A DNA stretch of 64,000 nt, taken from NCBI GenBank assembly GCA_018398815.1, contig JAFLJL010004177.1, positions 28,501 to 92,500 of the forward strand, given 5' to 3'. A program made the position numbers and the translations under genes. A model generated the notes under the pieces. It saw only the letters and a program-made list of their open reading frames with translations, was not told the origin of the DNA and did not search any database. Shown in pieces: positions 1-12,118 of this stretch. How positions within the stretch are numbered: the stretch's first letter is position 1; every line of letters starts with the position of its first letter. Origin of the DNA: Conus ventricosus (taxonomy: Eukaryota; Mollusca; Gastropoda; Neogastropoda; Conidae).

Positions 1-107
1 AGCTACATGGCTTTAGGAAAGAACAGATATGCGAACCAGCTGCGTAGACACTAGTTGAAGGAATTAACTACAAACTTAGTAGATGGATTTTAGACAGACA
101 TGCTAAC

Positions 108-395
108 CATGACTTTGCGAAAGCATTTGATAAAGTAAATCACAGCCTCTTTCCATAAACTCCATGCTACAGCATCAAGGGCAATATTTCCACAGATGGA
201 TCGAAAGTTCCTATCTAGCAGGCGCCAAGCTGTTGATGTTGATGGAGAGAAGCAGGAAGTTTTCCAGTGTCAAGTGCTGGAGTACCCACAGGGCTCAGTT
301 TTAGGACATGCCTTTTTTGGTCAATGACCTACCCAAAGAAGCTAAACTCAAAAGTAAAGAATCTTTGCTGTGATACAGCAATACTCAAACTGTAA
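108..395 (+). pseudogene. LINE reverse transcriptase fragment
   Basis: This is a short relic of a non-LTR retrotransposon reverse transcriptase, CR1/Jockey-like in flavour. Near 111-148 the reading DFAKAFDKVNHSL matches the conserved palm block that carries the first catalytic aspartate. At about 281-307 the reading EYPQGSVLG matches the next conserved block (PQGSVLGP type). Frames change between the two blocks and stop codons interrupt both, and the expected YADD/FADD box near 365-395 is only hinted at. Both flanks of the protein are missing, so this is a dead fragment. Clade assignment is tentative. Confidence 0.7.
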
Positions 396-474
396 CAGGA
401 TTGTACGACATACACCAGCTACAGAATATGCAAAATTAGGTAAGGTAAAAGTCACATTTCCATTCAAAACCATC

Positions 475-730
475 CCCATCACCCACCCACCCCCCACCAT
501 TCCCAACACCTCTCCACAACCCCACCCATTACCACTATCATATCTACCTCCCACACTTTACACCTTTTTCCCCATTCCATTCCCCAAACCCACCACCCCC
601 CCCCCACCCCCCCCCCCCCCCCCCCAAACCCCCCCAAAAAACCCACACAAACCCCAACCCCCCCCCCCCCCAACCCCCAAAATCACCCACCCTAAAAAAA
701 CTAACCATTCCTTTATCCCCCTAAACCACT
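475..730. repeat. C-rich low-complexity tract
   Basis: The plus strand is extremely rich in C with short A/T interruptions, including near-pure C runs at about 595-625 and 659-671. The long proline-rich or glycine-rich translations on either strand are by-products of this composition and not genes. Homopolymer length here is unlikely to be accurate. Confidence 0.85.
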
Positions 731-924
731 TTCCCCTTCGGACAAACACGTGGACAACATAGTGTCAAAGGAAGGATCACACTAGGAATTCTCCCCCGTC
801 GATAAACCTTAAGATAGGCCTCTATTAGGCTCAGAGAGAAGCTTACTACTTGGAAATCGCATGCATTTGCATCTTAACCCAACAAATGGTTTGATTTGTA
901 TTACTATTGTTCTTGTTGTGTTTG

Positions 925-955
925 TTTGTTTTGTTGTTTTTGTGTGTGTGTGCAG
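925..955. repeat. short T/TG-rich tract
   Basis: A short run of TTTGTTTTG followed by (TG)n. The surrounding 760-1080 region shows no recognisable coding signal. The 60-85 residue open frames here have no family resemblance that I can see. Confidence 0.5.
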
Positions 956-1084
956 GTGGTGAATCATTCTGGTGTTAATGATCAACTGAACATGGCGGCA
1001 ATGAAAGCGACAACATGTAAAGATAACCTGTTGGTGAATGTGTGTGTCATTAATTTCAGCGTTCATTTCCGTTCCTGAGACACT

Positions 1085-1835
1085 CTCATCACCCGATCAT
1101 GACGACAGGGTGAAGACCAGTGTCTATAGGAAACCCAACCAACACTGGACCAATATCTGAACTTTCACTCAACCTCCACCTCAACACAAGAGATCTGTTG
1201 CTTTACACCGTTATGCACCAGAGCCTCTGTACTGTGACTCCATAAGGAGGAAAGAGCTGAAATAAGAAGAACACATCAAGGACTGCCCTTTCGCTAACTG
1301 GATACCCTGCATGGATGTGGGACAACCCTCGAGTTCCCTACCCTTTTGTAACAGATTCGGACAGTGCGAAAGTTGGGGATCCATTACATTAAAGGAGTTT
1401 CAGAGCGTTGGCCAGGACCTAACCAACAACATGGATGCAGATGTGTTCCACAAACCACCAATTCCCTACGCCAGCAACTGACCCATTTTAAAGACAAAAC
1501 GGACCCCCTCAAAGCGGTTTGGTGTGGTGTAGTGTACCAGGTAGGGTGTCATGACTGTGCCAATACCTACATTGACGAGACAGCCAAAGACACTCACCGC
1601 CAGTCTACAGGATCACCAAAAACGATCTACTTCTGCCATACACGGAAATACACCTACAAGCCACTGGCCTCAGTTTCAGCCCCAAGAACAACAAGATCTT
1701 ACTCTTCAGAGCCCTTTCTCACAAAAAGAAAAGTTAAAGATGCCATCGAAATCAAGACTAGACACCCAGACTGAACAGAGATCAAGGTTTTGAATTACCC
1801 CCATCTACAATCAGATCTGACAAAACTATTCACCC
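1085..1835 (+). pseudogene. Penelope-like element C-terminal region with GIY-YIG endonuclease
   Basis: This is the 3' part of a Penelope-like retroelement protein. From about 1095 the frames show RVKTSVYRKPT, the typical end of the reverse-transcriptase region, then a linker. At 1517-1585 the frame reads CGVVYQVGCHDCANTYIDET. This has the CGVVY...C..C...YIGET pattern of the GIY-YIG endonuclease, with a glycine-to-aspartate change in the YIG motif. The tail at about 1715-1800 gives KRKVKDAIEIKTRHPD and then LNRDQGFELPP in the next frame, the usual ending of these proteins. Several frameshifts and stops break the reading. The GIY-YIG domain cuts target DNA during insertion in intact elements; this copy is dead. 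Confidence 0.75.
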
Positions 1836-3640
1836 CACACAACAGTGCCACATTAGGACTCACTGCCACAACAGCCAAACAGTGAGCTGAGAAAGACAGG
1901 GCGACCCTGCGAAATATTTCTCAAAGTAAGTCTTGATTCTGAGTCTATATTTTTTATTAGTCAATTGCAGCGATTCTAACACGAGATCGTTTGTTCAACT
2001 TCTAGTGCAAGGATCTCAGAATAGAATGATAAAACTTCTAGACATTTGCAAGAAAAGACTATGCAACCACTGGATTCTCCATATCTGATGATGAGGCTTG
2101 CAATGCATTCCAGATGGGTTTACGGCCAGAAGACGGCTACCAATCATGACTGTTACATAGTTACACTAAAAACATTGATAGATGGAATCTTCTTCAGAAT
2201 CACACACAATACGCTAGAGCAAGAAGTCTGAGCGTTTTTTCTGGCCAGTGGAAACAATTATCTTCTAAACCAGTCGCATATTTTGCATCAAAGGGGATTG
2301 AAAGCATAAAATACAGAATGCTGGACAACAGACCTACATCTAAGTTTGAACGTTGGAAGGATGGAGCGCAGTTCATTGAAGTTAATGAGCACAAAAAAGA
2401 CGAGAATACTATTGTGCAGAATCAGAGGGTTGACCTGTTTGCCTGTTGAAGACAGTATCACCCTTCTAGTCGTTTAAGAGTATGACAGAGATCCGGCAGC
2501 AATGCAGAGTAAGACGGTGCGTAAAAGAGAGATCAAGATAACCGGAAAGGTCAATAAGACAGAATTTGACAGTCTCTTTAAGAACTGAAAGAGGTGTTTC
2601 TGCTGCAGAAGATTTTGAGACTAGTCCAGACTGTGTGATACATATACCTCTGAATTGAACGAGACAGACCACCAAATACATTATGGGGTGAAAAGCTAAA
2701 ACCGGAAGGTGGAGGACGGTGAGAAATTACGGGCTCTGATTGTCACTTGCTTCCACATCACAGAACAGGTTGGGGAGTTGCAGTCTTTGCTGTGTACCCG
2801 TTCAGAAGATGAATACTGGGCTGGGCTGTCATTCTAGGTACGAGCTTGGCTCAACCTCATGCTTGAAAGATGTTCCCTGTATCTACAGGACAGTACTAAC
2901 CAAATGACTTCGGATAATCTGAAAGTCTGCATGGCCACCAACAGATGATTTCTAAAGCAAAGTGATATCCTACCATACCATTTTCAGATTTTCTTTAAAA
3001 TATCTATTGGCTGGCCAACACACAAGACCCACACTCTCAAAAGCTAACAAAGGGACTCATTACTCACTCTTCCAGGACATCCTCAGAGCAGTCACTATGG
3101 TCACAGGAAGCTGCAAAATCACATTCTTTTGGTGGAATGACATTGCGTCAAGGATTCAAAAGTGAGCAGCTCTCGTGACCGTGATAAACTGGCTTGGACA
3201 TTTTAATACTTACCGGTTCACACCGCGTCACAAACTCATAGTCCAAATGAGTTATTTTTCTTGGGAACAACAGAAAACGTGTTCAAGTGGGTCCCTACGG
3301 TACATTGTTGGATCCCTTAGGTTTAATGGGAATTGTTTTTAAAACACTGTACAGCTGATCAATGGTGGGACCCTTTCAATATACCGACATAAGAATCAGA
3401 AAGTTGACTTGGTTCGCTATTATGGAAGAGAATAAGAAGAAGTATTAGGAATTTATGTCAATTCTGATACGAAAGTTGTTTGTCTTATGCTGGTTGTAGT
3501 ATGTCTATTAAATTCTACAGCCGAAAAAATCAGTTGTGTATTTAAAGACTTCACTACTACCGAATCCAGTGCAGCATGGAGAAAATCTACTCAGAATTAC
3601 AATGCTCTGGTTTGTAATCCATTAAATCAAGATGAGTTTG
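1836..3640. other. unassigned intergenic stretch
   Basis: No recognisable gene, tandem repeat or element terminus. Open frames are at most about 70 codons and look random. It may hold very old repeats that cannot be classified by eye. Confidence 0.4.
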
Positions 3641-3661
3641 TCTGTCACGTTTCTGTTCGCT

Positions 3662-4260
3662 TCTACACGGCCACATTTTGGGGCCGCTCGCAACCAAATT
3701 TAGTATCAAGTATATCCTGGTGTCCTACAAACTGCAATGTTGGGGTCGGCGATCACGTGACGCATTGCGTCGTGACGAAATTTGCGGTCCTGAGGACACA
3801 AAACTGGACATCGGACCACTACACGGCCACAGTTTTAGGCCGATCGCACCAAATTTGCGTAATTCAAGTATCCTTGTTTGTCTACAATCAGCTACGTTTG
3901 GTCGGCGATCACGTGATGCATGCGTTCGTGACGCAGTTTGCGTCTACAGACGCAAAACTGAACAAAATGACACTACACGGCACCACAGTTTAGGCCGATC
4001 GCCACCAAATTTAAGTATCATGTATCGTGGTTTGTCATACATACAGCAACGTTGGGTCGGCGTTCCACGGACGCATTGCGTCATGACGCTGTTTGCGTCC
4101 AATACGCAAAATGCTGTACAACTGAACACTAACGGCCACAGTTTTTATGCCGATCGACACCTAATTTTGGTATCAAGTATCCTTGGTTTCCTACAAAACA
4201 GCAAACGTTGGGTCGGCGAGCACATTCCACAAACGCAATACTGAACATCGGAGCAAGACA
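3662..4260. repeat. ~155-bp satellite array, about four units
   Basis: The phrase CACGGCCACAGTTTTAGGC, followed by GATCGCACCAAATTT and then GGTCGGCGATCACGTGACGC, recurs at about 3666, 3822, 3977 and 4131, giving a period of 154-156 bp. Units are diverged by substitutions and small indels. The 168- and 188-codon open frames across this block are repeat translations, not genes. The following R0 segment also follows a ~155-bp satellite at 33.4-36.5 kb, although the monomer sequence there differs. Confidence 0.85.
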
Positions 4261-4299
4261 CTTTGCAGGGTTTCTACGTACTAAATGGGATACTTTTAT

Positions 4300-6020
4300 G
4301 TTTGCATCTTGTCTTTCTTTAACTGATGTCAGCAGATCTTCATATGGTTCGATGTTCTACTGATGGTTTGGTGCACTTGTCCGCTGGTGATATATCTGAT
4401 GTTTAGTATCTTACGGTAGCTCTCATTTCCATGGCTTGAATCCAGATCCACTGTGGGTCTCCATGTCTCATAAGCATGCAGAAAAATGGAATATACCTGT
4501 GCATGCAAGCACATGAACGTTTGTTTCATGCAATGGCATTGTTTGCAATGCTTATATTGTCTTTACTGCCTAATTTGACTTGATCTTTTACTGATGATGA
4601 TGGATCATTGATGTGGTATGTGTCTGATGTAAGATTTCATCATGGTTGAGGTACAGAAAAGCAGTAGGAAACTGTAAGAAAGACCTTGACAGCAGAAAAT
4701 CTTCAAAGAAGCACCACCCCCATTCTATAAACCACTTTCCATCCCTTTCTACAAGGATTGTGGCCCAGGAGTCCTTATACTCTACGGCCAAGTCTCCTGG
4801 ATGCCCTTCTGTTTCAGACAGGTTTTGTTTTTTTTTGGCGCTACTGTGATTTGTATCTGCACCTCCTACTTACTCGGGCGCTTCATGGGCAGGTCGCTTG
4901 TGGGAATGTCCCACCCACTTAAGTTTCAGACACCAGAAATTACCTTTCCCATACACGTGGGTGCAAATGCATTCTTTACTGCATTCATACTTTTACTTGG
5001 TGTTTCATTTATCAAGTCAAGTATTACTCATTTAATCATGCTGAAATTTCATGACTTTGTTAATAAAAGGTCCAAACATATGCTGCCCAAAACGATGCAA
5101 TTTCGTCACTCAATACACAAAAAACAGAACATCGTTAAATCTCATGCAGTTCACTTTTGTTCCTCCTTGACCAAATCCAGCTTAAATTCTCTTCAGCTGC
5201 CATTGCCCTCGGGGATTCCGATCCTCTTCTTACCAGTAATCTAAACTGTTTCTTGAGATATAGGGAGATTATATTACAGCCCCACCCCCACCCCTTCCTC
5301 CAACCCTCATGATGTGGGCTTGGACTTCATGGCCCGATTTCCTTCAAGTCTCTCGCTAGGTTGGCGACATCTCAGACTTGTCGACTAATTTTCACTTGCC
5401 TTTCTGTTTTCAATGGCATAGTGTGCTTCAATCAGTATGTTTGCGGTTTCTCTGCTGTGTTGACATACACACACGTCCGCGCAGATACGACATGATTCAG
5501 CTACATAAACTACAAAACACACACATCAAACACAACTCACACAACCACACACACTGACTACACGACACACACACTTTCACACCACCACACTCATCACCAC
5601 CTCACACCACACACACACACACCACACCACAAGTACAACACAAACTCACACACACAACACACACACAACTCACGTCACCAACAATCAAACACACACTACG
5701 CAGCCGAATACAGACTGAAATGAAACTTTTTGGGCGAGTTTTTAAAGGATAAGTTTGGCATAAGCCCCATTTCACCTCTCCTTTGGATATGTTGATTTAC
5801 CATAGGGGGTGAAATTCAGTGTTTTCATGATATTTTGTCAGAATTTCGTATAGGATGTCCGATGGCTGAACTGGAGTGACTATCCAAGTACGACCGTTTC
5901 GTTGTATAGACCTTGAAGTCATAGGAGCTGTGAAAAAAAGTTTTGTTACCGACATTGACAAATATCTCAATATAATTAACAGCAATTTAGATTCGGTTAA
6001 CACATTGGTGACTGACAAGG
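4300..6020. repeat. Dispersed repeat R0, copy 1
   Basis: This segment matches 36,540-38,190 over most of its length (for example AACTGATGTCAGCAGATCTT at about 4320 against about 36,560), with many scattered indels. It contains an (AC)n-rich part. On its minus strand near 5155-5195 it carries a 36-bp stretch almost identical to the 3' tail of the LINE at 12,050-12,087, so part of R0 is a LINE 3' end in antisense orientation. The 147-codon plus-strand frame at 4801-5244 is not conserved as an open frame in the other copy. I do not regard it as a gene. Confidence 0.8.
5465..5700. repeat. imperfect (AC)n microsatellite
   Basis: Repeated ACAC with CACCACA and CTCAC interruptions. The corresponding place in the second R0 copy (37,756-37,870) holds a purer (AC)n run. 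Confidence 0.85.
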
Positions 6021-7735
6021 TAGGATAAACTTCAAATAATTCTTTAATAGCCCTCTATGCAAAACAAAAAGCAAGAACATGCCGTACATATTTTTCATGT
6101 CCTAACTCTTGAGGCGTAGCGAAAGGAACTTTCCGAGTGGCCGTTATGCAAACCCATGTTGATTCCACGCGGCACTTATTGTGTAAATATAACAGAACAT
6201 ACTGAAGAAGACTGTAGCTTTACAAGTCTTAAAAAAATTGTGATATGCAGTTAAAAAATCTTCATGTGCATGATTTGACAGTGCATATAATAAAAGATGT
6301 GTGAACTCTAATCGCAATTAGTTGTAAGTATCTCTGATGTTCATTGACAAAGTGTCATAGTATACGATTTTCCCTTCAGAAAGGCTGTGATTATACTGGA
6401 TAAAACCATTTGTCCATTTCGCATTCTTCATTCTCTTTCTCCATGTATGTGCCCACGCATGAGCTGTGTATGTGTGTGAATTCTCGCGCACCAACAGTAA
6501 GACGTGCTATGATATACTATATGTAGCGGAAGCACAAACGAAACGTCAGAGGCGCACGCAGAAGAGAGAGGGAAGCGAGAGTAGAAGGGAGTGAATAGAG
6601 GAAAAGTGTGATGAGAGAATTGAGATGAGAGAGAGCGAGATGGAGTCGAGAGAGAGAGAGAGAGGCATATCCACATATGTGGTAATTTCCTTTAATTTGC
6701 AGATAGTAAAGAAAACACCGAAAACAAAAATATAAACATAAATAAGCCTAAAAAAATGATTATGTCATTGTCTGTGGCGTCTATTTGCCCAATATCTCTA
6801 CGTACGCGAAAGTATGTCCCATTACATTGTGTCATACCTTCCACGGACGCAGAATATTATGCAAAATTAAGAAGGTAGCGATATCAGATGACGAGAATTG
6901 GTGTGCTGAATTCGACTCAAAAGTGTACAGTCTGCTGGGAAACGTTCAATGATACAAATTGGGAAATAGGTGGTCGTAACACAATGTATCCGACGAAGAT
7001 ACCCATTACCATGTTCAGGAAAAATCAAATTCCATCATTCCAAATTGTGTCTTGAAATGTGCATGATACACACATCCGTCCCCATCTGAAGCCTCTCTTA
7101 TCGTCCCTCATTCTGTCCAACCCCCAGCCCCTCCATCCTAACCTCCTTTCGTCTGCTCACCCAGGCACATAGAATGACCAAATGTGAAAACAGTGTCTGC
7201 TTCTTCGCACAAATATCCATGATCACGAAGGGATCTGCATTGAAATGGTTATAACACTGGATGCGGAGCTGACGGGTCGTCAATTCGCAACACCCATGAC
7301 GTCAAAATCTTCTCAGTCTAGCAGTGAATGGAAGGTCAAGACAGCGAAGGGAGAGGGATAGGCCCGTCTTCATAATACAGTGCTCTAAACCTGGTGAAAA
7401 TCTAACAGGACCCTAAGGTTATTAAGAAATGGGACTTGATTTCTTTTTTTATTTCAGCCACGACCACAGATGCCAACAAATTCTGTTCAGATTACTGCCG
7501 GCACATGTTGCAACGAATTTCAAGCTAAACGATGGAATCGTCCTCGGAAAAGCAGTGGTTATTCAAAAAGCATGAGCATGTGCCTTGTTTACCTGTTCTG
7601 ATCGCTTCTCAATGGATCCTGAGTCTGACGCGTGTGTTGAGGTATTACATGAGGTCTCGATGATCATGGAAATCTGCATCATCAGTTTTCCCACACGGTA
7701 AAAGGATTAAAGATGCATTTGCTATAGTAACAGTA
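6021..7735. other. unassigned stretch with a (GA)n tract
   Basis: Apart from a GA-rich microsatellite at about 6595-6662, I see no coding or element signal. Open frames are under 85 codons and lack family motifs. Confidence 0.4.
6595..6662. repeat. (GA)n microsatellite
   Basis: Purine-rich GAGA repeats with a few interruptions, ending in a pure GAGAGAGAGAGAGA run. Confidence 0.85.
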
Positions 7736-7741
7736 GTAAGC

Positions 7742-7766
7742 TTTATTTATTTATTTATTTATTTTT
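7742..7766. repeat. (TTTA)n microsatellite
   Basis: About six tandem TTTA units. Confidence 0.85.
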
Positions 7767-7849
7767 CAAATAACTGGATACGAAGGAAAGGTAGAGAGTT
7801 GCTCAGAGATTGTAATGTTGTCTTGCATTTGGGTTATGGTGACAAGGAA

Positions 7850-7872
7850 CGTGTGTGTGTTGTGTGTGTGTG

Positions 7873-7937
<65 letters not shown>

Positions 7938-8019
7938 GTCTGTGTCTGTGTGTGTGTGTGTGTATGTGCTGTGCGTCTGTGTGTCGTGTGTGGTATTGTG
8001 TGTGGTTGTGTGTGTGTGA

Positions 8020-8082
<63 letters not shown>

Positions 8083-8118
8083 TGGTGTGTGTGTGTGTTG
8101 TGTGTGTTGTGTGTCTTA
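7850..8118. repeat. Long (TG)n microsatellite
   Basis: Nearly 270 bp of alternating TG with short TGTC and TGGT interruptions, including uninterrupted runs of about 50 bp. The 100-150 codon frames on both strands (Cys-Val on plus, His-Thr on minus) are translations of the microsatellite. Alternating purine-pyrimidine DNA of this length can adopt Z-form. Confidence 0.95.
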
Positions 8119-8820
8119 CTCATTAACTCACGCACAGCTTTCAAACTAATCCCACCTGTGAAATGAAAATAAAGTGAAGGGAAAAAGCAAAAGAAATATC
8201 TGAGCCCACTCAAGAAACATTCCCTGTTATGACATTTCCACCCTGACAAGCTAACCTATCAGCCAAAGTTATCTGTTCTCATGGAATAATAAAAAATCAA
8301 GTTATGTAAAATGCTCGGTTTCCGCAGCCTTGTCACTCAAAAAAGGCAATGGATCCATCAGAACTTTGCCACAGACACCCCAAAACATCAGAAGTTGTCA
8401 GTGAACTCAATCTCAGAATGCGACGTGCTATTGACAGCACACTGACATACGGATCGACCAACAGACAACTTGGTCAGCTATACACCTTTCTATATGTATG
8501 GACGGGAAACTACGAATCCTCCTAAATTCCATGTTATGTGTACATCGCCATTCGAGGAAAGGGGAGGGGGCGGGGGGTAAAATAAACGTAAAGAATGGTA
8601 CTGACGGCGAATGTTGAATATCCGTTAAATCGATTCGCATTCTTAAGAACGATTTTTCTTAGGTCAAAGAAGTATCACCTTGTAAAAGGTGAAGGCTTCC
8701 ATGACGACGACTACGAAGAAGAGGAAAAAGAAGAGGGAAAATAAAAGAAGTAGGAGAGGAAAAAAACGGGAAAAGTTTATTGAACAGTGACAGTTGATTT
8801 TTTTGTTTTATATTGCCATT
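8119..8820. other. unassigned stretch
   Basis: No gene or repeat recognised. The only notable composition is a short purine-rich run around 8705-8770 (GAAGAGGAAAAAGAAGAG). Confidence 0.4.
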
Positions 8821-10249
8821 GAATACTCATTGGTTCCAGCAACAATGCATAAATATTTGAAGGTTAGAAAAGAAAAAAGCATATTTCATGAAAAAAAAGA
8901 ACTGGTGTTTTGCAACAGTAGTGGGTAAAAAAGATATTACCAATAAACAAGACAACATATGATGAAACAAGTGGTTGCATATAGACAACGAATTCACTGA
9001 TTCATACAAGAGGGAAGTCTGGAAGACACATTTGGAGCCCACAGACCGAGGCAGCATTTGGCACCTGAATTATATGTAGGCGGGACGCATCTTAATGTCT
9101 TAATGTCTTAATTTTTCGCTTCTGTGGCCGTTTTTCCAAGGCACTTCAGTGGGCACACAACAGTCACTAAATTGAAAGACAAGAGCTGGTTCTAGTTTTC
9201 GCTGGCTGGCATCACATCAGACTGAAGAACAGGCTGACGATGGTAACAAGCCTGCGTTCTTTATTCCCAGCAGCAGATTTGCGCGTCAACAATCGCACCG
9301 CCAATGGAACTCTGCAAGTCGGAGGTGACCATAACAAAATTTTATATCAATAACTCAAGTTCTTTCCCACTTACAGTTTTAATCTCGAAAGGTTCAGAAA
9401 AGTGACATAGCAAAACCAAACAAGGATAAAGTTATAAAAGATAGTAGATATTGAATGATGTTATTTCTGATTTAAAAAAAACCTTTTGGTTGTATAACGT
9501 CCTACTGTAGAAATGTTAAGTCACCAACTCGACAAATGTCACGCAGTGCATTTTAAACTTAAACAAAATGGACCAACTAACGATCCTGGTACAACGCAGA
9601 CTTAAACTGTTTTAAAGAAGTACCTCCTCAAAAAATAACTGTCTACATCTGAACACATGTTTCATCGTGATTGTTCAGGACTAACTGGTTTTTCATTTCA
9701 ATGGCATGATCAAATGTTTCACTCCACCAAATAGTCCAACCAACAGCAATATTATTTCACTCTCAACGATGGATCCAATCCTCGTGTTATACTTTTACGT
9801 GTATATTAGTCATTGCACCAATTGTTCTTGAATTTTTTAAGCTGGGTTCAGGTACAAATGACAGAGAGATTGTCCATCTCCAATATACACATTTGAACGT
9901 ACAAAATCAACTTCTTCATACCTTACACAATGACCAAGCATTCCTTTTGAATTACACAGTAGTTCCAATCGGCTGAGTACAGTTCTTGCTGGAGAAGATA
10001 CTCAAAAACAATTAATCGTCATGCCTTGCATCACTGACAAGTGTACACACCAGATGCACTGTTTTCAGAATGTAGGCTTAACATGGTTCAGAAGATCCTT
10101 GATGATTTACTTCGCCTTCTCTTTTGTGTAACGCCATTCCACTTTTTGCAGGTTTTCCGTTCTCAGAAGGTCGTGGGAGGCACAAAAGTTCCAGATGAAA
10201 TTTTTGTATAGCCAACCAAGCACATGAAAGTCAGAATTTTCTTCTCAGC

Positions 10250-10470
10250 GGATTACTGGCTAATATCATGGACATGATGGTGGAGCTCCTTTTTCTGCTC
10301 ACGACACTTCTGTAGTTAGTGAACAGCAAACACCAAGTCGGTTGTGCCCATGTAGTGCAAAACCGCACTGTGATTCAGGGACGATGATAGTCTGCTATGT
10401 TGATGAATCTGCTCAAGATGACCTTCGGAAGAATCTTTCCTGCGACGCACAAGTGGAAAATCCATGGTGA
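10250..10470 (-). pseudogene. Antisense LINE reverse transcriptase fragment in R1 copy A
   Basis: Read on the minus strand, this segment gives AGKI-type, VPESQCGF and TTDLVFAV phrases in adjacent frames. These are typical of the block just upstream of the first catalytic aspartate in LINE reverse transcriptases. The same block appears at 38,450-38,680 and 51,140-51,345, so it was copied as part of R1. Frames are broken and no catalytic box is visible. Confidence 0.6.
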
Positions 10471-10493
10471 TTGTCACATGAAATACATATGTA

Positions 10494-10522
10494 CATACAT
10501 ACATACATACATAAATGCATAC
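10494..10522. repeat. (ATAC)n microsatellite
   Basis: About seven ATAC units. The equivalent tracts lie at about 38,709 and 51,383 in the other R1 copies. Confidence 0.8.
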
Positions 10523-11616
10523 ATAGATACTTACATACTTTCATTCTTAACTACCTACACACGTTTCATGCTTAGCCACTGCTCTTGATCCCATGTCTGA
10601 TGTCTGATAGCTTTTAAGTTTTGTGGTGAGCTGCCAAAGTTTCATCCGGTGTCCCAAGCGTTCATGTGTCATGCCGATAACGTATGCCATTTCATTCAGT
10701 GCTTGATGTCAGCTCTTCATGCTTCACATTTTTGGTATATTGTCATGTTTTTGTGATTTCACAAAGGCAAATGAGGTGTCACTGAGGAAACAATGGATAC
10801 TTTCAACAAAGTTAAGGACCATCTTTGTTCTCGACCTCCCTCCATTGCTACCCATGAAGATATTGTGCAAGACGTACAAGTTATAATACAGCACTTTACT
10901 AACCTGTCATGTTCAGGTTTAGTTAAAAGCCTTATTACATTTTCACTCGGTATGCAGGCTTTGTGAGCGAAGACGTGTCCCTAATCGTAATTAAAACAAA
11001 AGTTTTCGTTCTTATTCAACCAGACTTGATGACAAGTAAATTGGCTGCTTTCAAAATGCATGTTCCTGTTAAATCAGAGGGCTTTTGTAAACATATTCCC
11101 TTTGTTTCAGAATCAGAAACGAAAGAGGTGTCAATTAGAGCTAACACAACTGCGTCTGCAAGTCCCATCTCATCGCACACAACTGCTTAAGGTTCTATCG
11201 TGAATGCTCTAGCATTCTTCTTAAAAAACCCAAAAGGCAGAGGAGTCAAGTTAAACTTTCCGGAAACAGTCAGGTTTCGAAATACCAGTATCTGACCAGA
11301 AGTTAATGTTAGTGACTTCCCTTCCCATTGGAGATTGTCTCCCCTCGGAGACTATAAGCTCATGAAGGCTCATTTTGAGAAGCATTTATTATTCCTCATT
11401 CACCCACTCAAGCACATACTGTTAGTTAGGCAGAATTATCTACCACTGCAAAAATGAAGCTTATCTCCCCTATTTCTTCAATCTTTAAGACATAAGGCAA
11501 GCTTTGTTTTAATTCAATATTTCGTGCAGTCATTGCAACAAACCCAAATGCTTGTAAGTTGCTGGAATGGTGCTCGGTTACTTTTCCTTGAAATTTATCA
11601 GTTTATTGTAAATTAG

Positions 11617-12100
11617 TCAGGGGGCAGCAAATCATGCCAAGAACAACAGTGCCACTCAAAACATGCAGGCAGAGTCTGCTGGATGGGGCAGATGACTGGA
11701 GTGCACTGCAGACCTCCCAGAATGGAAGAGTCACCCAGAGATCATCAGCAAGAGGGGCATGAGACCAGACATGTAGTCACTCTAAGTCAACCAAGCAGCT
11801 GATCATGATCGAGCTCACGGTGCCATATGAGAACAGAATGGAGGCAGCTAAAATCTACAAGACTGAAAAGTATGCTGATTTGGCAAACACCCTGAGGAGA
11901 GAAGGCTATCAGGTAAAAGTCCTCACTGCAGAAATTGGAGCTGGGGGATTTGTAGAACGTCTGCATACAGCCTCATGAAACAGCTCCAGTTGCAGGGAAG
12001 GAAAAAACCAGAGCCCTGAAGAATGGCAGAGCGGGAAAGAGAGGTGTTCAAAGCTGGATCTGGTCAAGGAGGAACAAAAGTGAACTTCAAAAGGCTTAAA
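11617..12100 (+). pseudogene. LINE C-terminal (restriction-like endonuclease-type) region and 3' tail
   Basis: Around 11,790-11,945 the plus strand reads LIMIELTVPYENRMEAAKIY, then KYADLANTLRREGYQVKVL and EIGAGGF. This arrangement (an IELTVP strand, an E/K-containing helix, a Y..L...L+..GY segment and a closing G..GF) is what I know from the C-terminal end of R2/NeSL/HERO-type LINEs that carry a restriction-like endonuclease. The remaining 3' tail includes AAGCTGGATCTGGTCAAGG, which recurs in antisense in both R0 copies. It lies upstream of the same family's reverse transcriptase, so it is either the end of a preceding copy or a rearranged piece. Confidence 0.55.
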
Positions 12101-12118
12101 TTTCCCCTACAATATCAG

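Larger units (their letters stand above)
8821..11616. repeat. Dispersed repeat R1, copy A
   Basis: Near-identical to 48,151-52,515 once the Tc1 insertion in that copy is removed. Its 3' half (from about 10,006) also matches 38,203-39,890. The left boundary (GAATACTCATTGG) coincides with the point where the other copy continues into an LGR receptor exon. The right boundary, after ATTAGTC at 11,616, is where LINE sequence starts, whereas the other copies continue into a ~630-bp tandem unit. R1 contains antisense LINE reverse transcriptase and an (ATAC)n tract. It also preserves an empty target site for the first Tc1 transposon at about 9509-9530. Confidence 0.85.

Noticed and set aside
370..762. 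130-codon proline-rich frame
   Set aside because: Product of the C-rich tract; no start context or family resemblance.
4801..5244. 147-codon protein with hydrophobic segments
   Set aside because: Lies in dispersed repeat R0, is not open in the second copy, and overlaps an antisense LINE tail.
7799..8249. Overlapping 103-148 codon frames on both strands
   Set aside because: They translate the (TG)n microsatellite into Cys/Val or His/Thr strings; not genes.
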